Origin: an uncultured Marinobacterium sp.
GTDB taxonomy: Bacteria; Pseudomonadota; Gammaproteobacteria; Pseudomonadales; Balneatricaceae
DNA: 64,000 bases
Direction of reading: 5' to 3'
NCBI GenBank assembly: GCA_947501565.1
Contig: CANMWJ010000002.1
Location: 284,016 to 348,015 of the forward strand
How positions within the stretch are numbered: position 1 is the stretch's first letter; every line of letters begins with the position of its first letter. The notes beneath the pieces were generated by a model that worked only from the letters and a program-made list of their open reading frames with translations, was not told the origin of the DNA and made no database searches. This document shows, one piece after another, positions 42,573 through 51,632 of this stretch. Position numbers and translations under genes: made by a program.

Positions 42573-43451
42573 TTACCAACGATCAGGCACAATAAATCCG
42601 CGATCCAGCTCCCGCCACTTGTCCTGTGCAGTCAGATCTGGGGTGAGCCGGGCGATCAGTATCGGCTTGTTTAGTGTTTGCGCAACAGCGGCAAGTTTCT
42701 CTTGGGACAGCAACGCATCTGGTGTCGGATCGGGCAGGGCGAGCCAGTGTGGTTTTTGCAGAATCTGAAACTGTGTGGGCTCCGAATCGCACAATCTTTC
42801 CGCATCTGCAGCGCGTAACCACCATCCACGTAGATGGTCTGCAGCAATATCAGGGCATAGTGCGGGCTGGTCTGGCATCTCTTCGAAAGGATAGAACAAC
42901 CAACCCTGAATCAGGATTGAGCGTCTATCGGGTAACATGCCGAGCGCTTTAGCTGTGCGCGCCCCAGCATCTGTTTGGCCAAGGTAAGATTGTTTGTCAC
43001 GCATCTTAAGCCACTTCAGATCAAGGCGGTCACGACGGTTGGGGCCTTCGAAGCTATCAAGTGTTTGGCCATCGCCGGTGCATAGGTAAAACTTAATTGC
43101 GCACTCCAGGTGGGTACAGACACCGTTCTGGTCGCGATAGAGAAAGTCGAACTCCCCCAGTGTTTTCTTGTCTTCAATGACCTGAATATTTCTTTTTATA
43201 TCAGTTGGTTGCAGATAGTTTTCTAGAACCGTGTTAACTAAGTGTTCGTAGTAATCACCCAGTCGATGAATCGGTTTTTCCGGATCAGTTCCATCCGGTT
43301 TGAAGGGCAAATCTGGGTGTGGCGCCAGCGGTGTGTGCTGCAGCAACTGGTACGCATCCAGCTCGGGAGGCAGTTGCATGAGGGGCGGCGAGGATAAAAT
43401 CCATTGAATATCACGCTTAATTTGCGCTGCAACAAAAGAATCAGTTAACAA
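42573..43451 (-). CDS. DUF1853 family protein with a PD-(D/E)XK-like motif
   Basis: A 292-residue cytoplasmic protein. It matches what I recall of DUF1853 (FDRLGxYYEHLV, LGEFDFLYRDQNG, THLECAIKFYL). The Asp in GEFDFLY followed by ECAIK forms a D-x(n)-ExxxK-type motif suggestive of a restriction-endonuclease-like fold, with FEGPNRRDRLDLKWLKMRDKQ (short runs) as another conserved part. Function unknown. Divergent from the next hypothetical gene. Confidence 0.8.
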   Translation of the reverse strand: MLTDSFVAAQIKRDIQWILSSPPLMQLPPELDAYQLLQHTPLAPHPDLPFKPDGTDPEKPIHRLGDYYEHLVNTVLENYLQPTDIKRNIQVIEDKKTLGEFDFLYRDQNGVCTHLECAIKFYLCTGDGQTLDSFEGPNRRDRLDLKWLKMRDKQSYLGQTDAGARTAKALGMLPDRRSILIQGWLFYPFEEMPDQPALCPDIAADHLRGWWLRAADAERLCDSEPTQFQILQKPHWLALPDPTPDALLSQEKLAAVAQTLNKPILIARLTPDLTAQDKWRELDRGFIVPDRW

Positions 43452-43513
43452 GCGAACCTCTTACGCTTAAAGTAACGGAAAGCCATCCATTTTGTATGTA
43501 TAGGATTCTGGGA

Positions 43514-43816
43514 ATGAGCAGGCCTGAACAATCTGAAACCCCACTAAGCGAGCAGGGCAGACAGCCAATGCTGTCGGAGACCGATATTAACTACATCCTG
43601 CTGAACGGTGCGCAAATCGCGCTCACCAAACTGAAACGCTCCCAGAAGTTTGATGACAGTCTGTTTTATTATGCGGAGATTGGTGCGTATCTGGAAGTAT
43701 CTCTCTCGCGAGGTGCCGGGATCACCGACGAAACGCGCGTCGCGCTAGAGTCGATCCATCGCCAGGCGACCTACGAGCATATGAATCACAACAAAGCATT
43801 ACGCTCTGCTAGCTAA
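43514..43816 (+). CDS. conserved-looking small protein, function unknown
   Basis: A 100-residue soluble protein with no cysteine and mainly helical character (ETDINYILLNGAQIALTKLK, then DSLFYYAEIGAYLEVSLSRG). The ATG at 43514 has AGGA eight bases before it; an in-frame ATG at 43496 is possible. It lies 76 bases before uvrC on the same strand. I do not recognise the family. Confidence 0.65.
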   Translation: MSRPEQSETPLSEQGRQPMLSETDINYILLNGAQIALTKLKRSQKFDDSLFYYAEIGAYLEVSLSRGAGITDETRVALESIHRQATYEHMNHNKALRSAS

Positions 43817-43892
43817 ATCCACCGAACATTGCTGCTGGTTGTCTAACGGGCTATCGGCAGCGATGCCCGTCCTGCGATAGATCCCGATTGAA

Positions 43893-45734
43893 GTGACCGA
43901 ATTAAATTCCGACTCCGTTTTTGATGCCAAGGCTTTTCTGAAAAGGCTAACCAGTCGTCCCGGCGTGTATCAGATGTTTGATGCGAAAGGGGAGATCCTC
44001 TATGTCGGCAAAGCGAAGAATCTGAAAAAACGTGTCAGTAGTTATTTTCGTACTACGGGATTAAACGTTAAAACGGCAGCGCTGGTTAGCAAAATTGCTG
44101 ACATTGAGGTCACGGTCACCAACAGTGAAACTGAAGCACTGTTACTTGAGCAGAACCTGATTAAGCAGCAGCGGCCTCCCTACAACATCCTCCTGCGTGA
44201 CGATAAGTCTTACCCATATATCTTTGTTTCTGATAAAGAAACCTATCCGGCGATCCGGTTTCATCGCGGTGCGCGGCGGAAAAGCGGGCGTTATTTCGGG
44301 CCTTTCCCGAGTGGCGGTGCCGTGCGCGAAAGTCTGAACTTGATGCAGAAGATTTTCCGTATCCGCCAGTGTGACGATAGCTTTTTCAAAAACCGTTCGC
44401 GCCCTTGTTTGCAGTACCAGATAAAACGTTGCAGCGGCCCTTGTGTGGAGCTGATTACACCTGATCAGTATGAGCAGGATATTCGCCATGCGATGATGTT
44501 TCTGGAGGGTAAAAGCAAGGTCATAATGGATGAGCTGGCCGACGATATGGAGCAAGCATCTGCATCGCTGGAATTCGAGAAGGCTGCCGAATACCGCGAT
44601 CAGATCATCAGCCTGCAGAAGGTGCAGGAGCAGCAGTATGTATCCGGGGCCTCTGGCGACGCCGATGTGATCGGTTGTGCGCTGAAACCGGGTGGCGTCT
44701 GTGTCCATATGCTGTTTGTCAGGGCCGGACGCGTAATCGGGAGTAAGATTTTTCATCCTAAGGTTTCGATTGAGGAAACCGAAGCCGATGTGCTCTCGGC
44801 ATTTCTGGCGCAATGGTACCTCGCGAGTACACGTGAGATTCCAAACAGCGTCATCGTCAGCTATCCGGTTGAGGATGGTGATCTGCTGGCTGAGGTGCTG
44901 AGTGATAAGCGTGGCAAGAAGGTAACCCTGGCCCACAGCGTACGCGGTGAACGTGCCGGATGGCAGAAACTGGCGCAAACTAACGCCGAGCAACATCTGG
45001 GTTCCTACCTGGCGAATAAGAAAAACGTCTATAACCGTTTTCTTGCGCTGCAGGATGCGATGTCGATGGATTCAGTTCCTCAACGCCTGGAGTGCTTCGA
45101 TATCAGCCATAGCTCTGGTGAGGCAACGGTCGCATCCTGCGTGGTATTTGACCGGAATGGTCCTCTGAAGTCCGATTATCGGACCTTTAATATTGAGGAT
45201 ATCACTGCCGGTGACGATTACGCGGCAATGCATCAGGCGCTTACCCGGCGGTATACGCGTATCAAGAAAGGTGAGGGCAAGTTGCCCGATATTCTGCTGA
45301 TTGATGGTGGTAAAGGTCAGGTGACTCAGGCGATGGATGTGCTTGAGGAACTGCAGATCACGGAAGTGATGGTTATAGGTGTGGCAAAAGGATCTACCCG
45401 TAAGGCAGGTTTCGAAACCCTGATAAATGGCCAAACTGGAGATGAATTTACCTTGGCTGGGGATTCGCCTGCACTTCATCTTGTGCAGCACATTCGAGAT
45501 GAAGCGCACCGCTTTGCGATCACTGGTCACCGCGCTCGCCGTGGCAAGGCGCGCAAGCAATCTGTACTCGAGGGGATTCCCGGTGTAGGGCCAAAACGCC
45601 GCCGTGAAATCCTTAAACACTTCGGCGGAATACAGGAAGTAGAGCGGGCGAGTGTTGAAGAAATCGCAAAAGTCTCTACCATTAGCCGGAAACTTGCCGA
45701 AGAGGTTTATTCGGCATTGCATCCCGAAGCCTGA
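43893..45734 (+). CDS. uvrC: excinuclease ABC subunit C
   Basis: Nucleotide-excision nuclease of 613 residues making both incisions with UvrAB. The N-terminal GIY-YIG domain shows [27 protein letters not shown] motif lies near [20 protein letters not shown], the RNase H-like domain begins around [18 protein letters not shown] with [14 protein letters not shown], and two helix-hairpin-helix motifs ([16 protein letters not shown], then [13 protein letters not shown]) end the protein. The start is GTG at 43893, the only suitable codon before the first domain. pgsA follows after 14 bases, the classic uvrC-pgsA pair. Confidence 0.96.
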   Translation: MTELNSDSVFDAKAFLKRLTSRPGVYQMFDAKGEILYVGKAKNLKKRVSSYFRTTGLNVKTAALVSKIADIEVTVTNSETEALLLEQNLIKQQRPPYNILLRDDKSYPYIFVSDKETYPAIRFHRGARRKSGRYFGPFPSGGAVRESLNLMQKIFRIRQCDDSFFKNRSRPCLQYQIKRCSGPCVELITPDQYEQDIRHAMMFLEGKSKVIMDELADDMEQASASLEFEKAAEYRDQIISLQKVQEQQYVSGASGDADVIGCALKPGGVCVHMLFVRAGRVIGSKIFHPKVSIEETEADVLSAFLAQWYLASTREIPNSVIVSYPVEDGDLLAEVLSDKRGKKVTLAHSVRGERAGWQKLAQTNAEQHLGSYLANKKNVYNRFLALQDAMSMDSVPQRLECFDISHSSGEATVASCVVFDRNGPLKSDYRTFNIEDITAGDDYAAMHQALTRRYTRIKKGEGKLPDILLIDGGKGQVTQAMDVLEELQITEVMVIGVAKGSTRKAGFETLINGQTGDEFTLAGDSPALHLVQHIRDEAHRFAITGHRARRGKARKQSVLEGIPGVGPKRRREILKHFGGIQEVERASVEEIAKVSTISRKLAEEVYSALHPEA

Positions 45735-45748
45735 CAGTAAGGTCATCT

Positions 45749-46309
45749 GTGGCGTTATCAATGAAGATTCCAAATATTCTCACTCTTTTACGCATCATCC
45801 TTATTCCGGTTTTTGTACTGATCTTTTATCTTCCTTACGACTGGGCCCCGTATGGTGCAGCGGCGGTTTTTGCTCTGGCTGCGGTGACAGACTGGTTTGA
45901 TGGTTACCTGGCGCGTAAGCTTAATCAGCTATCTCCTTTTGGTGCGTTTCTGGATCCTGTTGCTGATAAGTTGATGGTCGCTGCGGCGCTTGTTCTGGTC
46001 GTTGAGATGTATGCGTCACCTCTGGTAACAATCCCGGCGATTGTTATTATCGGTCGTGAGATTGTTATTTCAGCGCTGCGTGAGTGGATGGCGCAACTAG
46101 GGAAGAGTGCAAACGTAGCCGTCTCCTACATTGGTAAGGTGAAAACCTCGATGCAGATGGGGGCGATCTTCTTCCTGGTCTTGGCTGTACCGGGCTCTGC
46201 ATTGGCGTGGGGGGCTGTTGCGATGCTTTACGTTGCAGCTGGTTTAACTCTGTGGTCAATGATCGAATACCTGAAAGCGGCGTGGCCAGACCTGACTGAA
46301 GACCTGTAA
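45749..46309 (+). CDS. pgsA: phosphatidylglycerophosphate synthase
   Basis: Inner-membrane CDP-alcohol phosphotransferase of 186 residues. The D-x2-D-G-x2-A-R-x8-G-x3-D-x3-D signature is complete: [14 protein letters not shown] and [17 protein letters not shown] lies six bases before the GTG at 45749, while the in-frame ATG at 45761 has a poorer site, so I keep the GTG with reservation. The tRNA operon promoter begins 40 bases downstream. Confidence 0.94.
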   Translation: MALSMKIPNILTLLRIILIPVFVLIFYLPYDWAPYGAAAVFALAAVTDWFDGYLARKLNQLSPFGAFLDPVADKLMVAAALVLVVEMYASPLVTIPAIVIIGREIVISALREWMAQLGKSANVAVSYIGKVKTSMQMGAIFFLVLAVPGSALAWGAVAMLYVAAGLTLWSMIEYLKAAWPDLTEDL

Positions 46310-46348
46310 GTGTTTAAAAAATAAGCGAATTTTTTTTGTATTACAGTG

Positions 46349-46376
46349 TTGACATAAGTCTGAGGGTCTCTATAAT
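46349..46376 (+). promoter_or_regulatory. strong sigma-70 promoter of the tRNA cluster
   Basis: Exact consensus TTGACA (46349-46354) and TATAAT (46371-46376), spacer 16. The -10 is followed by ACGCACC, a GC-containing discriminator usual for stringently controlled stable-RNA promoters. An AT tract lies just upstream. Confidence 0.92.
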
Positions 46377-46397
46377 ACGCACCACTTACAGAGCAGA

Positions 46398-46473
46398 GCG
46401 GAATTAGCTCAGTTGGTAGAGCGGGACCTTGCCAAGGTTCAGGTCGTCGGTTCGAACCCGATATTCCGCTCCA
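46398..46473 (+). tRNA. tRNA-Gly (GCC), copy 1
   Basis: 76 bases with encoded CCA. Acceptor GCGGAAT/ATTCCGC, anticodon loop TTGCCAA (GCC), T-loop GGTTCGAACCC. Identical to the copy at 46707. Confidence 0.97.
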
Positions 46474-46508
46474 ATCTCCTCTGTAGGCGCCAATAGGCGA
46501 AGAAAAAT

Positions 46509-46582
46509 GGCTGGATGGCAGAGTGGTTATGCAGCGGACTGCAACTCCGTGTACGCCGGTTCGATTCCGACTCCAGCCTCCA
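46509..46582 (+). tRNA. tRNA-Cys (GCA), copy 1
   Basis: 74 bases with encoded CCA. Acceptor GGCTGGA/TCCAGCC, anticodon loop CTGCAAC (GCA), T-loop GGTTCGATTCC. Differs from copy 2 at one D-loop base (T here, C there). Confidence 0.96.
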
Positions 46583-46590
46583 TTTTCTTA

Positions 46591-46678
46591 GCCCGGATGG
46601 TGAAATTGGTAGACACAGGAGACTTAAAATCTCCCGCTCATTGCGAGCGTGCCGGTTCGATTCCGGCTCCGGGCACCA
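46591..46678 (+). tRNA. tRNA-Leu (TAA)
   Basis: 88 bases with encoded CCA and a long variable arm. Acceptor GCCCGGA/TCCGGGC, anticodon loop CTTAAAA (TAA). Follows tRNA-Cys by eight bases. Confidence 0.96.
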
Positions 46679-46706
46679 GTTTCTATTCGGATAAGGCACA
46701 AGTGAA

Positions 46707-46782
46707 GCGGAATTAGCTCAGTTGGTAGAGCGGGACCTTGCCAAGGTTCAGGTCGTCGGTTCGAACCCGATATTCCGCTCCA
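46707..46782 (+). tRNA. tRNA-Gly (GCC), copy 2
   Basis: 76 bases, identical over its whole length to the copy at 46398. The anticodon loop is TTGCCAA. Confidence 0.97.
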
Positions 46783-46815
46783 ATTCACTTTTGGCAACAT
46801 GGCGATAGATAGAGG

Positions 46816-46837
46816 CCAGCGGGAGCTGGTTTTTTTA
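46816..46837 (+). terminator. terminator inside the tRNA cluster, after tRNA-Gly copy 2
   Basis: CCAGC (46816-46820) and GCTGG (46825-46829), loop GGGA, followed by eight T. It would separate the last tRNA-Cys from the promoter unless read through. Confidence 0.65.
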
Positions 46838-46926
46838 TTTCGACATGATCTGGATATGCTGACTGAAATTGCGGATGTAGCTACCTACCCCGTAATTGGA
46901 TTACGCAACATCGCAAGACTTGAAAG

Positions 46927-47000
46927 GGCTGGATGGCAGAGTGGTCATGCAGCGGACTGCAACTCCGTGTACGCCGGTTCGATTCCGACTCCAGCCTCCA
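46927..47000 (+). tRNA. tRNA-Cys (GCA), copy 2
   Basis: 74 bases with encoded CCA, one D-loop substitution relative to copy 1. It lies 144 bases after tRNA-Gly copy 2, beyond a likely terminator, with no clear promoter of its own. Confidence 0.95.
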
Positions 47001-47044
47001 TTCAAGTTCTCTCCTTCGATATATATTCCCTCGTTATTCTTTCT

Positions 47045-48052
47045 CTACTTGCTTGCCATTACGGCCAGTGTTGTGTCGAGCATGCGGTTTGAAAAACCCC
47101 ATTCGTTATCGTACCAGGCAAAAACTTTAACCATGTCTTCGCTAACCAGTGTCTGTGTGCTGTCAAAGATGCAGGATGCGGGGTGGTGATTGAAGTCCAC
47201 GGATACTAATGGTTTTTCGTTATATTCGATGATCCCGTTGAAGTGATTTTCTGAGGCGTCTTTTAGTAGATCGTTGATCGCCTCTGCAGAAGTTTCGCAT
47301 TCTGGCACAAAGCTCAAATCTACCAGTGAGACATTGGCTGTTGGTACTCTTATCGCTAAACCGGTCAGCTTGCCGGCCATCTCGGGCATAACCAATCCTA
47401 CTGCAGCGGCAGCGCCGGTTTTGGTTGGAATCATTGATAGGGCGGCTGCACGCGCGCGATACAGGTCGCTATGATGGGTATCGGATAAATGCTGATCATT
47501 TGTATAGGCGTGTATGGTGGTCATGATGCCGTCGCGAATGCCTATGGTGTCATTGACCACTTTTGCCATAGGTGCAAGGCAGTTGGTTGTGCAGGATGCG
47601 TTGGATACCACTTGGTGTTCTTTAGTGAGAGTGTGATGGTTTACGCCATACACGATAGTGGCATCTGCGCCTTGCGTGGGGGCTGATACGATCACGCGCT
47701 TTGCTCCCTGTTTCAGGTGTATGCTGGCTGCGTCCCGGTTTGTGAAGCGGCCGGTGCATTCGTATACAACGTCAATATCCAGATTCTGCCAGGGAAGGGC
47801 GGTAGGATCTGCTTCGCTATAGATCGCGATGCGATCGTCATCCACAAACATTGCGTTCTGCTCTGCGTGCACCTTTCTGCCGAAATGTCCGTGCACGCTG
47901 TCGTATTCGGTTAGGTGTGCGTTAATCTTGGCGTCGCCGAGGTCGTTGATTGCAATGATTGAGATCTGATCGGTTCGATTAGATTCATAGAGTGCGCGCA
48001 AGATCATTCGGCCTATGCGTCCGTATCCGTTTATTGCTACTCGTACAGTCAT
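47045..48052 (-). CDS. gapA: type I glyceraldehyde-3-phosphate dehydrogenase
   Basis: NAD(P)-dependent GAPDH of 335 residues. The cofactor motif is [17 protein letters not shown], the catalytic Cys is in [12 protein letters not shown] with the partner His in [10 protein letters not shown], and [13 protein letters not shown] closes the protein. The phosphate-binding loop reads [20 protein letters not shown], as in GAPDH; erythrose-4-phosphate dehydrogenase has VDTKLA there. I use the ATG at 48052. It converges on the tRNA cluster and is divergent from the KfrA-like gene. Confidence 0.92.
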   Translation of the reverse strand: MTVRVAINGYGRIGRMILRALYESNRTDQISIIAINDLGDAKINAHLTEYDSVHGHFGRKVHAEQNAMFVDDDRIAIYSEADPTALPWQNLDIDVVYECTGRFTNRDAASIHLKQGAKRVIVSAPTQGADATIVYGVNHHTLTKEHQVVSNASCTTNCLAPMAKVVNDTIGIRDGIMTTIHAYTNDQHLSDTHHSDLYRARAAALSMIPTKTGAAAAVGLVMPEMAGKLTGLAIRVPTANVSLVDLSFVPECETSAEAINDLLKDASENHFNGIIEYNEKPLVSVDFNHHPASCIFDSTQTLVSEDMVKVFAWYDNEWGFSNRMLDTTLAVMASK

Positions 48053-48206
48053 TGTCCGCCTTCCTTTAATAGCTCGCTCAACAAAAAGCATAGAAGAAAA
48101 TAAGGTCTACTAAAAATAGGGTGGGTGCCAATCTTTTGGCGGAAAAATGGGTTTGTAAGTACTAACACCGCAGTCTTAAGGGGTGAAATTAGTACTGAAA
48201 TGCTAT

Positions 48207-48234
48207 TTAATACGTATCAAATAATACGTATTAA
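48207..48234. promoter_or_regulatory. candidate KfrA-type operator
   Basis: Perfect 11-bp inverted repeat TTAATACGTAT-6-ATACGTATTAA ending 12 bases before the KfrA-like start codon. Each arm contains the palindrome ATACGTAT. Position suits autorepression. Confidence 0.65.
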
Positions 48235-48245
48235 GGTGTATTGGC

Positions 48246-49055
48246 ATGCCAAGAAAGAGTGACACAGCGGAACGCGTGCTCGAGGTGGCTGACAAGCTAT
48301 TGCAGCAAGGAGTGCGCCCTACGCAGCAAAACGTGCGGGCGCAGCTTGGATCTGGCTCAATCTCTACTATCAATAAGGCGCTCAATGAATGGTGGCAGCA
48401 GCTGGGTCAGCGTATTGCTGAGAACCAGTCTCGCCCTGATCTGCCTGAGCCGGTTGTGGAGTCTGCCAATCGATTGTGGCAGCAGGCTTTAGGGTACGCA
48501 GAGCATAGCTTTAAAGAGCGGAAGCTGGAGATGGATCGCTACTTCGATGAGGTCTCCCGTAAAGCGCAGCAGGACCGTGAAGAGAATCTGCGTGAGTTGA
48601 CGGAGCTGCGGGCTCAGAATGCTCGCTTGCTCTCCGGACGTGAAAACCATGGCGATGAAAAACAGGCGCTGCAGCAGCAGATACATGCGCTTGAAGGGCG
48701 GCTGATTCGGCTGACAAGTGAGAAGGAAAATCTTGAGCGCGAGCTTAAGCAGCAGGCGATCGTCATGGACGGTATGGCAGTGCCTCAGACTGTGTCAGAC
48801 TCGCAGGAGCTGATTGAGCTGAAGGTCTCTTTGCGTCTTGCAGAAGAGGAGCGGGCGCGCCAGGAGAAGGCTATTGAGGAGCTGGCAGATGAAAATGCCA
48901 GACTGAAAAAGCAGATTCTCGCTGAGGAGCGTAATGCGATCAGCAAGCGACACGCTCTGGAAACAGTGATTGCTCAACAGGATGTGCGGTATGATCAGGC
49001 TTTAAGGGATCTTGCCCAGTGTCGCGAGCAGTTGGCGGATCTTAAGGCGCAGTAA
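48246..49055 (+). CDS. KfrA-like DNA-binding coiled-coil protein
   Basis: A 269-residue protein with an N-terminal KfrA-type helix-turn-helix (RVLEVADKLLQQGVRPTQQN, then VRAQLGSGSISTINKALNEW) and a long coiled coil from about residue 90 to the end, rich in Glu, Gln, Arg and heptad Leu. Plasmid KfrA proteins are autorepressors that also form filaments aiding segregation; chromosomal homologues are less studied. AAGGTG precedes the ATG and the perfect palindrome just upstream is a likely self-operator. No other plasmid genes are nearby, so this is probably a resident chromosomal copy. Confidence 0.82.
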   Translation: MPRKSDTAERVLEVADKLLQQGVRPTQQNVRAQLGSGSISTINKALNEWWQQLGQRIAENQSRPDLPEPVVESANRLWQQALGYAEHSFKERKLEMDRYFDEVSRKAQQDREENLRELTELRAQNARLLSGRENHGDEKQALQQQIHALEGRLIRLTSEKENLERELKQQAIVMDGMAVPQTVSDSQELIELKVSLRLAEEERARQEKAIEELADENARLKKQILAEERNAISKRHALETVIAQQDVRYDQALRDLAQCREQLADLKAQ

Positions 49056-49107
49056 TAGGGTGTTTTGGGCTATCATTCAAGTTAATTGATTGTCGTAAGA
49101 TATTGAA

Positions 49108-49554
49108 ATGGAAAGAACTATAGAAGAGCCCAGTACGTACGAGTCGATCGCTGATGCGGTTAAAGGTTGTGAGCCGGGTGGTAACGTTTGTTGTCTTTCG
49201 GAAGCGACCTTCAGTCTCGCCAAGGTAGTACTGGTAAAGGAAAAAATCAGCAACATCACAATTCAGCTGCTTGATGGTGATGGTTATGCGATTCGTCAGG
49301 TTACGAGTAAAAAACGCAGTGCTCAGCAGCAGGAGCATCTGAATGACCGCCAGATCGCGGTGATTAAGGCGCTCGAGAAGGTGTTGATGCATTGCAAGAA
49401 GGAAGGTGTGCAGCTGATTGGATATAGTGATGAGCTTGTTGCGCTACCCGCGTCGATCCCTGAAGAGAATATCTCCTCGGCAAGCGCGCTCGATATAAAT
49501 ACCTACGATAGCTATCGCGGCGCAGACGCAATCCTTGATATAGATACTGACTAA
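49108..49554 (+). CDS. hypothetical protein, acidic C-terminus
   Basis: A 148-residue soluble protein. The first half holds beta-strand-like runs (FSLAKVVLVKEKISNITIQLL) and the second a helix (HLNDRQIAVIKALEKVLMHC) and an acidic tail DSYRGADAILDIDTD. Cys21, Cys28, Cys29 and Cys95 are present. It lies between the KfrA-like gene and the response regulator, both on the same strand. I do not recognise the family. Confidence 0.65.
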   Translation: MERTIEEPSTYESIADAVKGCEPGGNVCCLSEATFSLAKVVLVKEKISNITIQLLDGDGYAIRQVTSKKRSAQQQEHLNDRQIAVIKALEKVLMHCKKEGVQLIGYSDELVALPASIPEENISSASALDINTYDSYRGADAILDIDTD

Positions 49555-49647
49555 GCGGTTGTAACCGCAGGCAATCTGTTTAGAATGGCATGGGACCTTA
49601 ACGGAAGAGGTCGCTTAAAGTCACTGCTATTCTCACAGGGAGCTTCT

Positions 49648-50319
49648 ATGGTCGAAGGTATCAAGGTCTTGCTCGTTGATGATCATCCGCTGGTTAGGGC
49701 TGGATTTCATCGTTTGTTGCAGGCGGATGGACGCATTAATATCGTTGCTGAAGCCAACAATGGGCAGGAAGCTTTCGATCTATATCAGGAGCACACACCG
49801 GACCTGGTGATTATGGATCTGTCGATGCCGACCGATACATCGGATCCTGAGGCTACCACCAATATCAACGGCGGGCTCGATGCCATTCGCCGTATTATCG
49901 CTTACGATTCGGCTGCGCGCGTACTTGTGCTCACCGTGATGGAAAGCGATCCATTCCCATCTCATGTTCTTAACGCTGGTGCCAAAGGTTATCTCACCAA
50001 ACGCTGCGCGCCAGAAGAGCTGATCGAGGCTGTATTCGAAATTTATCGCGGCGGCTCCTATATTTCAGAGACCATAAAAGCCAAGCTTGGTGACGGTTCT
50101 GATGATGAGGCTTCGCCTGTGCGCGCGCTGACAAAGCGTGAGCTTCAGATCTTCACGCATCTTGCTGACGGGCAGTCCGTTACGCAGGTGGCTGAGATTA
50201 TGTTTCTCAGTCCTAAAACCATCCATGCTCATCGAACCAACATTCTGCGCAAGCTGAAGATTGCGAACAATTCGGAGTTGGTGCATCTCGCTATCCGTCA
50301 CGGAATCGTTCAGGCCTGA
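49648..50319 (+). CDS. NarL/FixJ-type response regulator (GacA/UvrY-like)
   Basis: A 223-residue receiver plus LuxR-type HTH protein. The receiver has the acidic pair D11/D12 (LLVDDHPLVRAGF), the phosphoacceptor Asp57 (LVIMDLSMP) and Lys118 (GYLTKRC). The HTH, about residues 158-215, has LTKRELQIFTHLADGQSVTQVA and LSPKTIHAHRTNILRKL. Between Asp57 and the helix-3 GGLDAI there is an insert of roughly ten polar residues (TDTSDPEATTNIN), absent in typical relatives. The ATG at 49648 has GGGAG upstream; the frame open from 49585 has none. No histidine kinase is adjacent. GacA itself is usually upstream of uvrC, which is 6 kb away here, so orthology is uncertain. Confidence 0.85.
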   Translation: MVEGIKVLLVDDHPLVRAGFHRLLQADGRINIVAEANNGQEAFDLYQEHTPDLVIMDLSMPTDTSDPEATTNINGGLDAIRRIIAYDSAARVLVLTVMESDPFPSHVLNAGAKGYLTKRCAPEELIEAVFEIYRGGSYISETIKAKLGDGSDDEASPVRALTKRELQIFTHLADGQSVTQVAEIMFLSPKTIHAHRTNILRKLKIANNSELVHLAIRHGIVQA

Positions 50320-50398
50320 ACGCCAGCAGCTCTTTATGGTCCAACTTACAAGTCAGTTGATGACTTTGTAAAAGCTGAGTATCTAAAAGGGCTGCGTT

Positions 50399-50677
50399 AT
50401 GACTGTGTACGGCATGTCTGATCTGCTACTGGAAAGTGACTTTATCTGGCGTGAAATCGCTGTGGGCGATCACGTGATGATTGAAGCAGATATATATGAT
50501 GGCACGGGTTTGCAGCTCAAAAGTGACAGTTCCTATCTTGTTCTCGCCAAGCTGCAGAAAGCGCCGGGCAGTTCGTCTTTGGTTGTCGAATCGGACGTTA
50601 CAGGTGACCTGGTAAACGTCCATCCGGCGCTGATCTGCAGTTACGAAAACGCGCAAATCCCAATCTCTTATTCCTGA
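50399..50677 (+). CDS. hypothetical small protein
   Basis: A 92-residue protein with beta-rich character (VGDHVMIEADIYDGTGLQLK, SDSSYLVLAKLQ), no signal peptide or membrane segment. It follows the response regulator by 79 bases on the same strand. Possibly a small barrel or PilZ/translation-barrel-like fold, but I cannot assign it. Confidence 0.6.
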   Translation: MTVYGMSDLLLESDFIWREIAVGDHVMIEADIYDGTGLQLKSDSSYLVLAKLQKAPGSSSLVVESDVTGDLVNVHPALICSYENAQIPISYS

Positions 50678-51632
50678 TTAGTAAGTTCTTACTGACGCTG
50701 CAAGGCCGTAATGACGGTATTCTGTCGCATATTAACAACTACGTATAATGTATATTATGTTAAATAGGATAATTATTTAGATGGTACTAGGTCCCTCCTG
50801 TGTGATCCAACGTGTGTCAGGCTCTAGGATTCAACATAAGGCCTTATATAGGAATTTTGATCGTGCGGAGAGCGCCGAAGATTTTCGTTTCGTGGGTAAT
50901 GTGTCACTCCTCAGCACTGTGCGTACATCGCGTTGAGTCGTGAAGATTTCTATGTCGTGGAGAAAGCACCGTTGCGTGCGTCTCTGTGAGCACCTTGGCA
51001 TTTACGCGTTTTACAATTGTCATGCCGTAGATGATCACTCGCCTCGGCCTTAAGTACGTTGGCTGGGCCTGGTTCGGCATATCTATAACATCCCAAAATT
51101 TTGAGATTGATCTACCTATCAAGAAATCCTAGCTGTTGTGATATGCGAAACACGTTCTTCCCTTCACGTACAGTTGTCTGGTTTTTCGATCGTAGCTCTT
51201 AATCGTTGGATGTTGTGCCTCGCATTCTTTCCTGGTTGTACCTTCTTTCAAATTGGAGCTCTTGATGCTGTGTCTTGGACATATGCTCTTAATACAAGGA
51301 ACTCGGGATGGCTACCGTACAAGCGAGCAGAGCTTTCATAACAATTCGCAAAACTTAGGTTAAGGTCGGTGAATTCACTTTGTGTAGTGCGTTAGGAATA
51401 CAGAGAGATTTCCGTACCGGAACGTTCTAGTGCGCGAGCGTGGTAAAGCTCCAGATGAACTGAGTAGTATTTCATTCAAGCTTTGTCCTGATTAAACGAG
51501 AGCCTTACATGAACATAAAGCGTTGGTAGAGCCCCTTTTAGCTGCTTTATTCTATTTCCAGTAGTAGGCACTACTGGTAATTCGGAGTGGCTACACATAT
51601 CATTTCGCATTGATCTGCTAACTTGCTCATGG
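50678..51632. other. gene-poor stretch before the recombinase
   Basis: 955 bases with no convincing gene. Frames up to 67 codons exist but lack ribosome sites and host-like codon use. An imperfect palindrome at about 50732-50764 has TTAACA/TGTTAA ends around a TATAAT-containing centre. Base composition is visibly different from the neighbouring genes. It may be the leading edge of an acquired element, an attachment region or decayed sequence. I found no direct repeats by eye. Confidence 0.5.

Noticed and set aside
46799..47189. Overlapping open frames across the last tRNA-Cys
   Set aside because: They run through a tRNA gene and the end of gapA and have no coding character.
47045..48052. Erythrose-4-phosphate dehydrogenase (Epd)
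   Set aside because: The phosphate-binding loop has TKTGAA as in GAPDH, not the Epd-type sequence.
48246..49055. Integrated plasmid around the KfrA-like gene
   Set aside because: No replication, partition or transfer genes lie near it, and neighbours are ordinary chromosomal genes.
51138..51341. 67-codon open frame in the gene-poor stretch
   Set aside because: No ribosome site, unusual codons, no recognisable motif.
50700..51632. attC array or integron beside the recombinase
   Set aside because: No repeated attC-like hairpins or gene cassettes, and the recombinase is longer than IntI and, as far as I can judge, lacks its specific extra domain.
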